Below, in pieces: positions 23,701 to 31,174 of a stretch of 35,875 nt of DNA (position 1 is its first letter; every line of letters starts with the position of its first letter). Source of the stretch: UMGS1649 sp045651205 (GTDB lineage Bacteria > Bacillota > Clostridia > TANB77 > CAG-465). The stretch spans positions 1-35,875 of the forward strand of contig JAZRSA010000027.1 of assembly GCA_045651205.1 (NCBI GenBank), in the 5' to 3' direction. The translations under genes and the position numbers were made by a program. Below the pieces are notes generated by a model that had not been told where the DNA came from, searched no databases, and saw nothing but the letters and a program-made list of their open reading frames with translations.

Positions 23701-25411
23701 TTTTGCCACGAAGGTTGGGATTTGCAAATATGTTTTTAAGAGAATTTTTAGAAATCTCTCTAGAGGAGATATACCCCAAACATTCATCTAAGTTAATACA
23801 ACCTTCCTTGGCTTCTTTATCTTTTACAGTTTTAAGAGCAACCTTAAGACTACTTTCAGGAGTATAATCCTTAAAGAAAGCAACCTTAGAAAGAAGTGCT
23901 GCATCATTCGAAGGAAGATTTTCTACAAACTCAACCTGGGATACATCCAAACCGTTAAAGGTATCATCCTGAGGAGTAATGGTTACAATGCCGCTATTTA
24001 TGAACTGAATTAAGGCCTTCATAAATATAGGGTGCAAGATTTTAGCAAACTCACACTTATAAATATCTTTAACATCAATTTTGTTGTATGTAAGATATTC
24101 ATAGATTGCAATAAACATTACATATTTATAGTTAAACGGTTCGCTGTTTTCAGTTTCGTTAAACGAAATAGAAAGGATGTCTCCAAAGGTAGGGTAGTAT
24201 TCTATTCTATCCATCAAAAGAGAAGTGAGAAAATCTGTGTCCTTATAGAACCAGAATTTCTTTGTTTTGTTTTTGCATCTGCCCCAGTCATCCAAGGTTT
24301 TAATGAGGGTTATCAGATTATTCTCGGAAGCATAACAAATGGAAATAGCACCTTTAAGTGTTCTTTCTTTACTTTTGCTAAAGTAAAGGTATCTACCAAT
24401 ATTTGTAGAAACAAGAATAGAGTAGTTAGATACTTTTGTAAGATCATTTAACTCCTTAAGTTTGCTTGTTATCATATCAAAGTCTTGGTCATTCTTTATC
24501 TTTGCATAAGTAATGTTATCGTTATCTTCATAGATTAAGAAATCATCATTTTCTCTAACCTGTTTTACGGAGGCTTCAAATCTCTTCTCATCAATAATGA
24601 ATGCTGTAGAGTGACGATCGTACTTTTTGAAACTAAGCACATCTTCGCCGTAGTTAAAGAGGTCGTGTAAATCCGTAATATAATTGTTGTCCAAGGTGTA
24701 GCGGATAATGTTAATCTCAAGTTCAAAGGGAATACTACTAGAGTATCTTCTGTTACTTTCAATAAACACACCCATTCTAAGCCATTCATAGAATGTAGAA
24801 CTAGAGTTGGCAATAGAATACTTGAACTCTTTGTAAGAGGTGTAATAATCCGACTTAGCAAAGATTATACTAAGGATAATGTCTATATCGCTTGGAGCGA
24901 GAGTCACAGGTTCAAACACCATTGCCATAAACAAGGCGTTAATCCAGTGATCATGTTCAGACAAAAGATACAAGGTGGGGTAGTGTATGTATACATTTTC
25001 CCCAGATGCTCCAAGAAATTCTTTGAAAGTATCTGCAAGAGATACAAGATTCTCAAAGATGCGTCTTGGAGTTGAATCTACTGTGCGACCTTCATATACG
25101 GCAAAGACTGCCTTTTCTGCTTTGTCTACTGTAATAAACTTAAGGCTTGGGTATTCGCTAAAAGATTCGGCTTTAGCTTTCAATGCCTTGTAAATGATTC
25201 TTGAAAGTCTTTCGTCCGTTATATGGAGTACAATTCTTTCAAGACCATCGTAAGTATATACAGTTACAAGAGAATTAGAACGACCTTTAGTCCACTGCTT
25301 ATCCATTTTGTAGAGAAGCTTTTTGTATTTGCTTTCACGAATGCTGAAGCTGTTTTCAGATTTGTATGTAGCACTCTTAAAAACAGCAGTTGGTTTAAGT
25401 AGTGTAAACAT
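20708..25411 (-). CDS. Giant TerY-P-type protein kinase with zinc modules and propeller-like C-terminus
   Basis: A 1567-aa cytoplasmic protein with no signal peptide. Residues 1-720 form a large region I do not recognise. Two zinc-type modules follow: C730, H733, C743, C746 and C975, H978, C989, C992, both CxxH...CPIC. A protein kinase fold spans about 1015-1290: Gly-rich GGEADIY from 1022, Lys1037 in VQKIFKP, catalytic GDLNGGN with Asp1147 and Asn1152 (no HRD arginine), metal motif IDID from 1163, and DDWYSLAVQSFYYL in the activation/F-helix region. The GDLN form is typical of kinases paired with vWA and PP2C proteins (YegI/TerY-P class). From about 1300 repeated beta strands (YFFDIK, LYYTSNN, KFVFIED, RIVLFKE, LYYVGNG, KFIVTNQ) suggest a beta-propeller. 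Start: the ATG at 25411 follows GGAGGG; the ATG four codons earlier is part of that site. Last gene of the five-gene operon. Confidence 0.85.
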   Translation of the reverse strand: MFTLLKPTAVFKSATYKSENSFSIRESKYKKLLYKMDKQWTKGRSNSLVTVYTYDGLERIVLHITDERLSRIIYKALKAKAESFSEYPSLKFITVDKAEKAVFAVYEGRTVDSTPRRIFENLVSLADTFKEFLGASGENVYIHYPTLYLLSEHDHWINALFMAMVFEPVTLAPSDIDIILSIIFAKSDYYTSYKEFKYSIANSSSTFYEWLRMGVFIESNRRYSSSIPFELEINIIRYTLDNNYITDLHDLFNYGEDVLSFKKYDRHSTAFIIDEKRFEASVKQVRENDDFLIYEDNDNITYAKIKNDQDFDMITSKLKELNDLTKVSNYSILVSTNIGRYLYFSKSKERTLKGAISICYASENNLITLIKTLDDWGRCKNKTKKFWFYKDTDFLTSLLMDRIEYYPTFGDILSISFNETENSEPFNYKYVMFIAIYEYLTYNKIDVKDIYKCEFAKILHPIFMKALIQFINSGIVTITPQDDTFNGLDVSQVEFVENLPSNDAALLSKVAFFKDYTPESSLKVALKTVKDKEAKEGCINLDECLGYISSREISKNSLKNIFANPNLRGKTYLMPLKVIISKSVTISGNYKIIGVIWNYGRLKNAYQVIKSNTLHTQEAYVVIHSVLETYIQYDRSVLGISPTSDHLLISLDSKMPVLYESQLNYNSYKSNGLNPKEYYLYLLDLLDASADFKKNYDVFEYNDLVKQRNRTSYSNQVSQFLSSVLGMSKCKFHNHWHLKDEFCPICKNTFQVVDAEKYETEVAFEDKAAKYYRTDGSSLLYIVDKHLQKKNFVNEVRVALENNLYDGFVGLKPARLIQLPTGMIANKLLVTNVNVQNIIPLDSFKHVQRLKAILVMYKKLLPKIQDQTFICTHKEIFETMMMHKDFKGEILIPNLALLESSAILSTDVILKKSKAEKTLEIFKDYLLGYMFADDYLAKVYSLGLKKFVAIVDDIKACKFDEALIKSAIETYKNFCFTHMQPFATSRTLCPICNQDGIKLKQITFKDKAHFTKLSSQDSDFDGGEADIYPYEDGTVQKIFKPHVDLAFKSRILAKAMEKNPLIDEFNSAHTDIRIISASTLLYMKEGGNVTLKGFVQEFVKNSYKISNLKDKEFVKEHGYTRKQVVEILIKVCKGIEFLHSIGGFIGDLNGGNVLIHGTDVFIIDIDGMSFDDVKNCMYTNMYIYPPSAESGNITAQDDWYSLAVQSFYYLTYSHPFRGISSIEKIPANETERMKQGLSILGEHHIMPPSISIGWDFLPTALVKYFLETFEGKKRESMLSILEEYLNHLKKCDNMFVPKQYDRPVKAIVTPDVYVDNQMNLIFKERVLVNINGYDTLSVNEFGVLVVVGNSSYFFDIKSEKEYRIYKRYANGAIEINPNALYYTSNNKCELYVDEFNPTTGEVKTHTIKKPSGFPILNLSVDEGDKFVFIEDNTNKNTYDVYCNSSKVYSISKNKFTGSMRLGICYDELSKKRIVLFKEDNITSGIVIEKDSEQVTEFTLNRSLSTSLAFYGSTLYYVGNGNIYFYNVNAGTFKSIECEYAKKDSNIYRFGNKFIVTNQDSAYVYEKS

Positions 25412-25445
25412 ATGGCCCTCCATTAAAATGAATTTGCGTGGAGAG

Positions 25446-26159
25446 TTATACGTTAAAGAAATCGTCGTCTACAATAGCCTGATCAGCAGAGGTGTCAGCC
25501 GCGCTGTCTTTGCTTGCCTTAGAGAAGAACTCGGACTTCAAGGAGTAGGAGCTTCTAGACTGCTCTTTGCAGCTCTTGGAAAGTTCACTGCCGAGGCAGG
25601 AAATAAGCTCCTTTACAGAAGTAATGTTCTTCGTACAGGTAAAGCCAAGTTTTTCGCCGGCTTCGGTTCTAATGGCATCGCCAAAAGCGACAAATACCGT
25701 GGTAGCATCAAGCGAGTTGAGCTCGGTTACCGCTTGCTTGGCAGCACTCATATATCTACCGCTTTCTTCGTTATCTTCACCGTCAGTAAAGACGAGAAAG
25801 GTAATACGAGCACGTACATTGAGTCTTTTTACAAGCTCATTGTAGTACGCGATTGTACCCTTTACAGTGCTTACGATGGAAGAGTAGAGGTGAGTTGCAT
25901 TGTCTGCACGGTAGCTTGTATCAAAGAAGCGAACTTCCTTAAACGGGCTCATCCGGTAGTAGTTGCTAAATCTCGCTTTCGAAATTGCAATGGACCCCTT
26001 TTCTTCGAATTTAGAAAAGTCATCATAGAAAGCTTTGTTTGCTTTCTGCATTGCATAGACATGTTCTTCCATAGAACCGGATTCGTCGTAGAGCAATGCA
26101 ATGATGTTGATGTTGTCCGAAGAAAAGTCGTATTTGCTATCAGATATGATGTAGTTCAT
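25446..26159 (-). CDS. TerY-like von Willebrand factor A protein
   Basis: A 237-aa single-domain vWA protein of the TerY/YegL type. The metal-dependent adhesion site is complete: DESGS at 25-29, Thr89 in ADNATHLY, and Asp126 in FTDGED. This predicts Mg2+-dependent protein binding. In TerY-P systems the vWA protein is the third partner beside the PP2C phosphatase and the kinase. The C-terminal 50 residues are Ser/Asp-rich and disordered, ending in DDDFFNV, a possible phosphorylation or docking tail. I start at the ATG at 26159, one base after the previous stop, with GGAGGAT upstream; the 15-residue extension lies within the preceding gene. It precedes the kinase by 34 bases in the same operon. 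Confidence 0.88.
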   Translation of the reverse strand: MNYIISDSKYDFSSDNINIIALLYDESGSMEEHVYAMQKANKAFYDDFSKFEEKGSIAISKARFSNYYRMSPFKEVRFFDTSYRADNATHLYSSIVSTVKGTIAYYNELVKRLNVRARITFLVFTDGEDNEESGRYMSAAKQAVTELNSLDATTVFVAFGDAIRTEAGEKLGFTCTKNITSVKELISCLGSELSKSCKEQSRSSYSLKSEFFSKASKDSAADTSADQAIVDDDFFNV

Positions 26160-26160
26160 A

Positions 26161-27648
26161 TTAAATATCCTCCAATAATTTGTATTCTCCAAAATTTGTT
26201 TCAAGATTTTTGAAACCGTTAAAGTATGCGTGATTCAGATAAACTCTGTTACCTGATACATGGAAATCTAAATACAGATTCCTAAGTTCGTATGATACGG
26301 TTTGAAGATTGTTATCCTCACATTCCATAAAAAGAATATATTTCTTTTTCTTGCTACCGTGATACGAAAGAAGTTTCTGTTTTTCAGACCTTATGAAAAA
26401 GTCTGAGTATTCTGTGTACTTGCTGCTTAATGTTACAAACTTGCTGTGTACAAAATTAAAGATTGTATTTACAGACACCTTGAGTACGTCATCATACAGT
26501 TCAAAGATTTTGGTAAGAAAAAAGAATTCTCGCCACGAGATATCTTCCTTAAATCCTCTTAAAACATCCGTTAAGATTTTAGCACGGTTAGTTTCAAGCA
26601 TAGAAAGAAGAGAAATCGCGGTGTTCTTTACACTTACGGTATTCTCAGGATTGCAACATGTGATAAAGCTAGGAAGAGGAAATACAAATTCCACTCCGCT
26701 GTTATCTGCAATGTTGTCTACTGTGTTTTCAAACTGAATAAGCTCTACAAAGAAAGCTGAATCAGAGAAAGTAGTAGCATAATTCCTAAGTCTACTTTGC
26801 AACTTTTGACAGCATGAGATGATATGACCATCCTTGATGTTAGTTGTAATGTAGTTTTGGTAGTGCTCCAAATCTTCGATAAAGTATTTGAAAACAAGAT
26901 CATCATACTCAGTTTCGATGAATAAGTTATAGAATTTTGAGTTGTTGTTTTTGTACTCGTCAAAAGTATCTGCTAAGCGACATCTTAAAGAAGATTTGAA
27001 GAAAATGTATTCTGCGTATACAACATAGTTTAAGAATTCTTCCTTCTTTCGGGTGTCGGCTAAAAAGAAACGTTCACCTTTAGCTTTGTTAAAGAGACTT
27101 GTAAGCGAAGTTACAGCGTTGTTAAGTTGAGATGCAACCACGTGATTTTCACGGTTGGTATCTAAGAGAGCGTTGTAGAACTGATTTAGTTTCAACATCA
27201 GTTTCGAGAACTTGTCTTTGTAAATGTTGTAATTAACAACTAACTCTACAAAATCTTTAATCTCTATTTCTAAGTTAGAAACTGTAATAAGTCTACCAGA
27301 CTCGCACTCTGGGTCAATAGCAAAGGTAAGTTCACCATTTAGACCATCAGAGTATTTAGAAAGTTCTGTTTCGTATTCTTTCCGTTCTGCGTTTATCCTT
27401 TCAAGATAGTGTAGATATTCGCTAGGGAATTGAAGAGAGAAAACTTTTATGTATTGCTCAAGATAGTTGAGTTTTTCATAAACTATGTTGCGCATTTTGA
27501 ATTTTTCTACTTCTTCAAGTTCTTTTTCTAGTTCCTCTACAGATGGAGTGTCTTCTACGACTACCTCTTTTTTGGTATTGTCAGAATTTTTGGATTTTAT
27601 GCGAAACACTTTCTTAAAGAAATCTTTAAGTTTTTCAAAGAATCGCAT
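26161..27648 (-). CDS. Unrecognised 495-aa helical protein of the kinase operon
   Basis: I do not recognise this family. The N-terminus is strongly basic and aromatic (MRFFEKLKDFFKKVFRIKSK), which could be an amphipathic membrane-binding helix. An acidic coiled-coil stretch follows (about 30-52), then a long all-helical body with few glycines, and a beta-containing C-terminal part from about 430 (KKKYILFMECEDN, DFHVSGNRVYLNHAYF). No catalytic motif or transmembrane helix is evident. A paired Cys-Cys occurs twice in the central region. AAGGAG precedes the ATG; the spacing to its neighbours is 10 bases upstream and 1 base downstream, so it is a core operon member. A scaffold or sensor for the kinase/phosphatase pair is inference from position only. 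Confidence 0.75.
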   Translation of the reverse strand: MRFFEKLKDFFKKVFRIKSKNSDNTKKEVVVEDTPSVEELEKELEEVEKFKMRNIVYEKLNYLEQYIKVFSLQFPSEYLHYLERINAERKEYETELSKYSDGLNGELTFAIDPECESGRLITVSNLEIEIKDFVELVVNYNIYKDKFSKLMLKLNQFYNALLDTNRENHVVASQLNNAVTSLTSLFNKAKGERFFLADTRKKEEFLNYVVYAEYIFFKSSLRCRLADTFDEYKNNNSKFYNLFIETEYDDLVFKYFIEDLEHYQNYITTNIKDGHIISCCQKLQSRLRNYATTFSDSAFFVELIQFENTVDNIADNSGVEFVFPLPSFITCCNPENTVSVKNTAISLLSMLETNRAKILTDVLRGFKEDISWREFFFLTKIFELYDDVLKVSVNTIFNFVHSKFVTLSSKYTEYSDFFIRSEKQKLLSYHGSKKKKYILFMECEDNNLQTVSYELRNLYLDFHVSGNRVYLNHAYFNGFKNLETNFGEYKLLEDI

Positions 27649-27658
27649 GAGTTTCTCC

Positions 27659-28600
27659 TTATTTATAGAAATTAGATTCGATATGACCTATAACAGGGAA
27701 ACCAAGGGCGGCAGCTTTAACGGTATGAATGTCCTTAAGGCAGAAATATTTTATTGCTTTAACCTTCTTGGTCTTTGAAATAGTTCTTAAAAGAATGCGA
27801 GGATTATGCTTGCATTCATCAGTCTTAGCTGTTCCGATGAAAATGATACGAACTTCCTCTAACATATACTTCTTTAAATCCACATCAAAGGATTTGTAAA
27901 GAGTAACATAGTCTTTTACAAAATTGTTGATATGAGTTAACGTAGCGTATATGTCAAACTTAGTTTCAGCTTTTTCATCAAGAGTAAGAAGGGGAGAAAC
28001 AAGGTCTTTGCCCTTAAGAGTATCTCCTTTAAGAAGTTCGGAATTTTTTGTAGCGTTACCAAACCGGATAAACATAAAGAATTCATCTTGGTTGTCTGTG
28101 ACAATTTTATTGATAAGTCTTGTAATCTCAGTTTTGTAACTTACAGTTTCTTCTGAAGCTTCAACTACGATGATGATACCGCTCCTTTTTTCATATAACG
28201 GTTTAGGTGTATATGTTTTGTACCACGGTTCAGGTTTCTCGCCAGGTTTAAGCGGTTCAGCAGTCCCTTTATAAGCATCAACTCTTTCGCCGGGTTTAAC
28301 GGGAGTAATAGGTGTGCGGTAAGGTTCTGTAGGACCTATGTGGTTTTCCGGAAATGCCGGACCATCGTAAAAATCTGTTTCTTCAGCTCCATATCCATAA
28401 GCGTGTTCGGGTGGATATGCAGGTGCTTTTTTTACCGGTTTGGGTGCTGGTTTTTGTGCGGGTGCAGGAGTAACAGGTGTTACTTTAGGCTGAACCGCAG
28501 CAGGCTTCTTTGGTGCCTGACCGAACACTTGCTCTATGGGATCAACCACAGGGTTTTGTGCTTCATCAGGCTTTTTCTTCTTGTTAAATAATCCCATCAT
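27659..28600 (-). CDS. Proline-rich protein with degenerate vWA-like domain
   Basis: A 313-aa two-part protein. Residues 1 to about 135 are disordered and rich in Pro, Lys and Ala (KKPAAVQPKV, TPVTPAPAQKPAPKP, then several KPGE motifs). Residues about 140-313 look like a vWA fold: a hydrophobic first strand GIIIVVEAS, followed by a long helix, a beta strand FFMFIRFG, and VRIIFIGTAKTDE where the fourth strand should be. The DxSxS site reads VEASE, so metal binding is probably lost. Proline-rich tails joined to regulatory domains occur in kinase-linked systems, but I know of no exact match. The ATG pair at 28600 and 28597 both fit AAGGAG, the second with better spacing. It starts 7 bases after the PP2C stop. 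Confidence 0.72.
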   Translation of the reverse strand: MMGLFNKKKKPDEAQNPVVDPIEQVFGQAPKKPAAVQPKVTPVTPAPAQKPAPKPVKKAPAYPPEHAYGYGAEETDFYDGPAFPENHIGPTEPYRTPITPVKPGERVDAYKGTAEPLKPGEKPEPWYKTYTPKPLYEKRSGIIIVVEASEETVSYKTEITRLINKIVTDNQDEFFMFIRFGNATKNSELLKGDTLKGKDLVSPLLTLDEKAETKFDIYATLTHINNFVKDYVTLYKSFDVDLKKYMLEEVRIIFIGTAKTDECKHNPRILLRTISKTKKVKAIKYFCLKDIHTVKAAALGFPVIGHIESNFYK

Positions 28601-28607
28601 GTTCTCC

Positions 28608-29264
28608 TTATATCAGAATAGTAATGTCATCAAAGAACTGGCTTTGATTTGAGCGGATGATACCCTCAGGAGAATACTTAGTATCCGTTCCTAAAATTAA
28701 GGCATCAAAATCCACATCGAGTTTTTTGTCTGCGATTGGTGCAATACCATCCGAAGCAATACCCACAAGCTTGAAGTCTTTCTTGGAATATTCGAAAGTC
28801 TTAAACTTAAGGGGCTCCTCATAGGTTGTTGTTGGAATCTTGGTGTATGCAAAGTAAGGGGGAGTTTTGCCATAGAAGAGGCGAGTGTAACTTACAGCGT
28901 CTTCGTGGTTTACGGTTATGATATAACCATCTCCAATGAACTTTACTATGTACTTATCCTCGGTTTCAAAACAAGCTATGATGGTAAAGAGTAAATTGTT
29001 TGCGATGAAATCGTTTGCGCTTTCTGCGTCGGTGATAGAAAGAATTGATTCAAAAGCCTTACGGACATTTGCTTCGAATTCGTTTACATCAAACCGGTTG
29101 GGAAGCTTTGTGAAAGCCTGTACAAAGAGTCTAGTTCCTACCTCAGAAAATTCGGCAGAACTGCAACCATCCGTAACAAGTTTCAGGTTGTTTTCCATGT
29201 AACAGAAATCTTGATTGTTTAGGCCATTTAGATAATGACCATTTCCTTGTCTACATATTCGCAT
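28608..29264 (-). CDS. PP2C-type protein phosphatase
   Basis: A 218-aa compact PP2C (PPM) Ser/Thr phosphatase. Metal-binding and structural motifs are in order: NQDF with Asp19, VTDGCSS with Asp32-Gly33, FIGDGYI with Asp112, IASDGI with Asp172, and FFDDITIL with Asp212/Asp213 at the C-terminus. All acidic positions expected for two Mn/Mg ions are kept, so it should be active. No membrane segment. It is the first gene of the five-gene operon, directly behind a good promoter, and would oppose the kinase encoded as the last gene. This is the phosphatase arm of a TerY-P-like triad (compare the YegK class). AGGAGGTG precedes the ATG. Confidence 0.9.
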   Translation of the reverse strand: MRICRQGNGHYLNGLNNQDFCYMENNLKLVTDGCSSAEFSEVGTRLFVQAFTKLPNRFDVNEFEANVRKAFESILSITDAESANDFIANNLLFTIIACFETEDKYIVKFIGDGYIITVNHEDAVSYTRLFYGKTPPYFAYTKIPTTTYEEPLKFKTFEYSKKDFKLVGIASDGIAPIADKKLDVDFDALILGTDTKYSPEGIIRSNQSQFFDDITILI

Positions 29265-29318
29265 ATAGACACCTCCTAAAATTTAATTAAATTTGCTATT
29301 AATATAAATTGCGGAAAA

Positions 29319-29347
29319 ATTATATCACAAAACGCCCAAAAATTCAA
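29319..29347 (-). promoter_or_regulatory. Sigma-A promoter of the phosphatase-to-kinase operon
   Basis: Minus strand TTGAAT, 17 bases, TATAAT with TGA before it. It lies about 55 bases before the PP2C start; no other strong promoter is seen until the one at the end of the kinase gene. Confidence 0.78.
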
Positions 29348-29431
29348 TATTATGTAACCTTTATTTAGCAATAATATATAAAAAATAAATAGAAGATAGA
29401 ATATTAAAAAATATATAATAAATAAATAGTA

Positions 29432-29469
29432 AAAAAGGAAAGAAGCACAGTATTTTAATACTGTGCTTC
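29432..29469 (-). terminator. Intrinsic terminator of the telA-like gene
   Basis: A 13-bp stem GAAGCACAGTATT / AATACTGTGCTTC followed on the minus strand by TTTCCTTTTTT. It separates the telA transcript from the phosphatase operon. The stretch between this hairpin and 29350 is AT-rich and I see nothing else in it. Confidence 0.85.
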
Positions 29470-29485
29470 AAATAGGGAGTTTGCC

Positions 29486-30703
29486 TTAGAACTTAAGACC
29501 GGTAGAACCAGTGGAAGAAGAGTTGGGGAGAGCATCCTTAGTTTCGCCTTCAGACTTAAGTCTGGTTACGAAAGGTGCAATCTCGGAAAGCAGATTTTCA
29601 AGCTTACCGAGCTCCTGCTCGATTCCAGCAGCTCTTTCTTCGCGTGCCTTCTTAATAAGGTCGCAGCCTTCGATAACTGTCTTTGCAGCTTCAAGAGCAG
29701 CTTCAACACTGTATACGCCGTTTAAGAGAATCTTTTCAGATTCTTCTGCAGTAAGAACGGTGTTTTCACTGACCTTCTTCATAAGCTCGCTGTTAAGAGC
29801 AGAAAGGGATTTCTGACCCTCAATAGCAATCTTGGTCTTTGCATTAAGAACAGCGTTTCTAAGCTGCTGGGATGCAAGGGCCATACTGTGGCTTCTTTGG
29901 GTACGAACTGCAATCTGAGTGTTCTTGTTTGCTTTTGCCTGAAGGAAAAGCTGACCGATGCTGATTACGAATGCCGCGCGGGACTTCTCAAGGTTAAGAA
30001 GAACAACCTGCAAGGTTTCGTAACCGTCTTTTAAGTTATCGTACTTTTCCTTGTCTGCAATGAGACCGGAAAGTTCGTAGTCCAAGCGAGCTTGTTCTAC
30101 TTCAGCGGCAATTCTTTGTTCAGCGATTCGACCGGCAACGATATACTTTTCAAGTTCTTCGCAGCTGAGTTTATCCTGCATAGCAGAGGTATGAATTTTG
30201 GTCCAACCATCCTTAAGCATCTCAACCCAGGTATCGCAAGACTTCATAAGCTGTTCCAACAGCTTGTAGTTTGTGATGGCCTTGTATTTTACATCGGCAT
30301 CATGTTTGTCTTTGGCACTCTTGGAAACTTTCAAGAAAAGTTTCTGAAGGAAGTTGGGTTCTTTAAGAACGAGATTGAAATCCTCGTAACTGTCGTTGGC
30401 CTGTTTAGAAAGCTCAACAACTTCGCGGATGACCATCTGGTCTGCAGAAGAACCGGCTTCATCCTGAAGGATTTTTCCTGCTTGCTCGAAAGAGCGAAGA
30501 AGGGGAATAGATCCATAGGACATAACGTTCTCAATTTCTGTAACATTGATTTGTTCAGAAAGCGCTACAATTTCCCGCTGAACATCAGCAGGGAAACTTG
30601 AAAGCGAACTGGTGCTAAGTGGTGCAAGCTCCTTTGTGGGAACTGCGGGTTTGTTTTCGTCTTGAGGCAGAATCTCGGGAACAATTGCTGTGTTTTCTGT
30701 CAT
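29486..30703 (-). CDS. TelA-family (toxic anion resistance) protein
   Basis: A 405-aa, almost entirely helical protein of the TelA/KlaA/YceH family (PF05816), associated with tellurite and other toxic-anion resistance and found next to Ter genes. The central and C-terminal parts show the family's pattern of long amphipathic helices, including YETLQVVLLNLEKSRAAFV, then VRTQRSHSMALASQQLRNAVLNAK and the final helical hairpin before a Ser/Thr/Gly-rich tail. The N-terminal 30 residues are Pro-rich and disordered. No transmembrane segment. GGAGGA precedes the ATG. It has its own consensus promoter and terminator and points the same way as the phosphatase-kinase operon directly downstream, which suggests a shared pathway. 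Biochemical function of TelA is not established. Confidence 0.88.
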   Translation of the reverse strand: MTENTAIVPEILPQDENKPAVPTKELAPLSTSSLSSFPADVQREIVALSEQINVTEIENVMSYGSIPLLRSFEQAGKILQDEAGSSADQMVIREVVELSKQANDSYEDFNLVLKEPNFLQKLFLKVSKSAKDKHDADVKYKAITNYKLLEQLMKSCDTWVEMLKDGWTKIHTSAMQDKLSCEELEKYIVAGRIAEQRIAAEVEQARLDYELSGLIADKEKYDNLKDGYETLQVVLLNLEKSRAAFVISIGQLFLQAKANKNTQIAVRTQRSHSMALASQQLRNAVLNAKTKIAIEGQKSLSALNSELMKKVSENTVLTAEESEKILLNGVYSVEAALEAAKTVIEGCDLIKKAREERAAGIEQELGKLENLLSEIAPFVTRLKSEGETKDALPNSSSTGSTGLKF

Positions 30704-30756
30704 TACTTTAATCCTCCTAATTATTTAATTATGATGTACAGAATAATTGCACAAGT

Positions 30757-30785
30757 ATTATATCACTATAAAAGATTATTGTCAA
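30757..30785 (-). promoter_or_regulatory. Consensus sigma-A promoter of the telA-like gene
   Basis: Minus strand TTGACA, 17 bases, TATAAT with TGA before it: perfect hexamers and extended -10. TAGTGATA just before and into the -10 matches half of the inverted repeat at 20674-20694. Confidence 0.88.
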
Positions 30786-30815
30786 CTTGTTATGGTAATT
30801 ACAAAGAGCGAAAGA

Positions 30816-30850
30816 ATAGAAAAAAGGTGCTAGCATTTGCTAACACCTTT
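30816..30850 (-). terminator. Intrinsic terminator of the 88-aa coiled-coil gene
   Basis: A 12-bp stem AAAGGTGTTAGC / GCTAGCACCTTT on the minus strand, four-base loop, then TTTCTATTC. The single difference from the hairpin at 20210-20237 becomes a U-G pair in the minus-strand RNA, so the fold is kept. Confidence 0.87.
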
Positions 30851-30855
30851 TTGGT

Positions 30856-31122
30856 TTAAGATTTTGCCGGTTCTGCGAGCTGCTGTTTCAAGGTCTCGAT
30901 TTGATTCATACACAGTGTAATGTCGTCTTTAACGACCTGCGCATCTCTGCCAGAAACAACGGCTCCGCCGAAGTACGTGATCTTACCGAGTTCGTTGAAA
31001 AGGGAAGTGAGTCTTAAATTTTCATTTTCCAAATTTTCCTTGAGACGCATCCGTCTCTGCTGTTCATTTACGAAATCGTTTGCTTTGCTAAAACCTTTCG
31101 AGATAGTATCTCTAAGTCCCAT
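30856..31122 (-). CDS. Small coiled-coil protein, paralogue B at the upstream edge of the kinase cluster
   Basis: An 88-aa helical, soluble protein. MGLRDTISKGF is followed by a strongly charged coiled-coil region (NEQQRRMRLKENLENENLRLTSLFNELGK, about 18-46), a Tyr/Gly turn (ITYFGG), and a second amphipathic helix. It is paralogous to the 118-aa protein at the other edge of the cluster but lacks the six-residue insertion and the acidic tail. The 14-residue upstream extension is rejected because TTGGAGGA lies before the MGLR ATG. Own consensus promoter and own terminator. Function unknown; position suggests membership of the stress cluster. Confidence 0.8.
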   Translation of the reverse strand: MGLRDTISKGFSKANDFVNEQQRRMRLKENLENENLRLTSLFNELGKITYFGGAVVSGRDAQVVKDDITLCMNQIETLKQQLAEPAKS

Positions 31123-31174
31123 GTTTTGATCCTCCAAATATATTAATATTGTAGCGTAAAACAACGCTAGTATT

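Noticed and set aside
25323..26213. 296-aa open frame on the plus strand opposite the vWA gene
   Set aside because: The vWA frame has a complete metal site and ribosome site; the plus frame spans two minus-strand genes and shows no motif.
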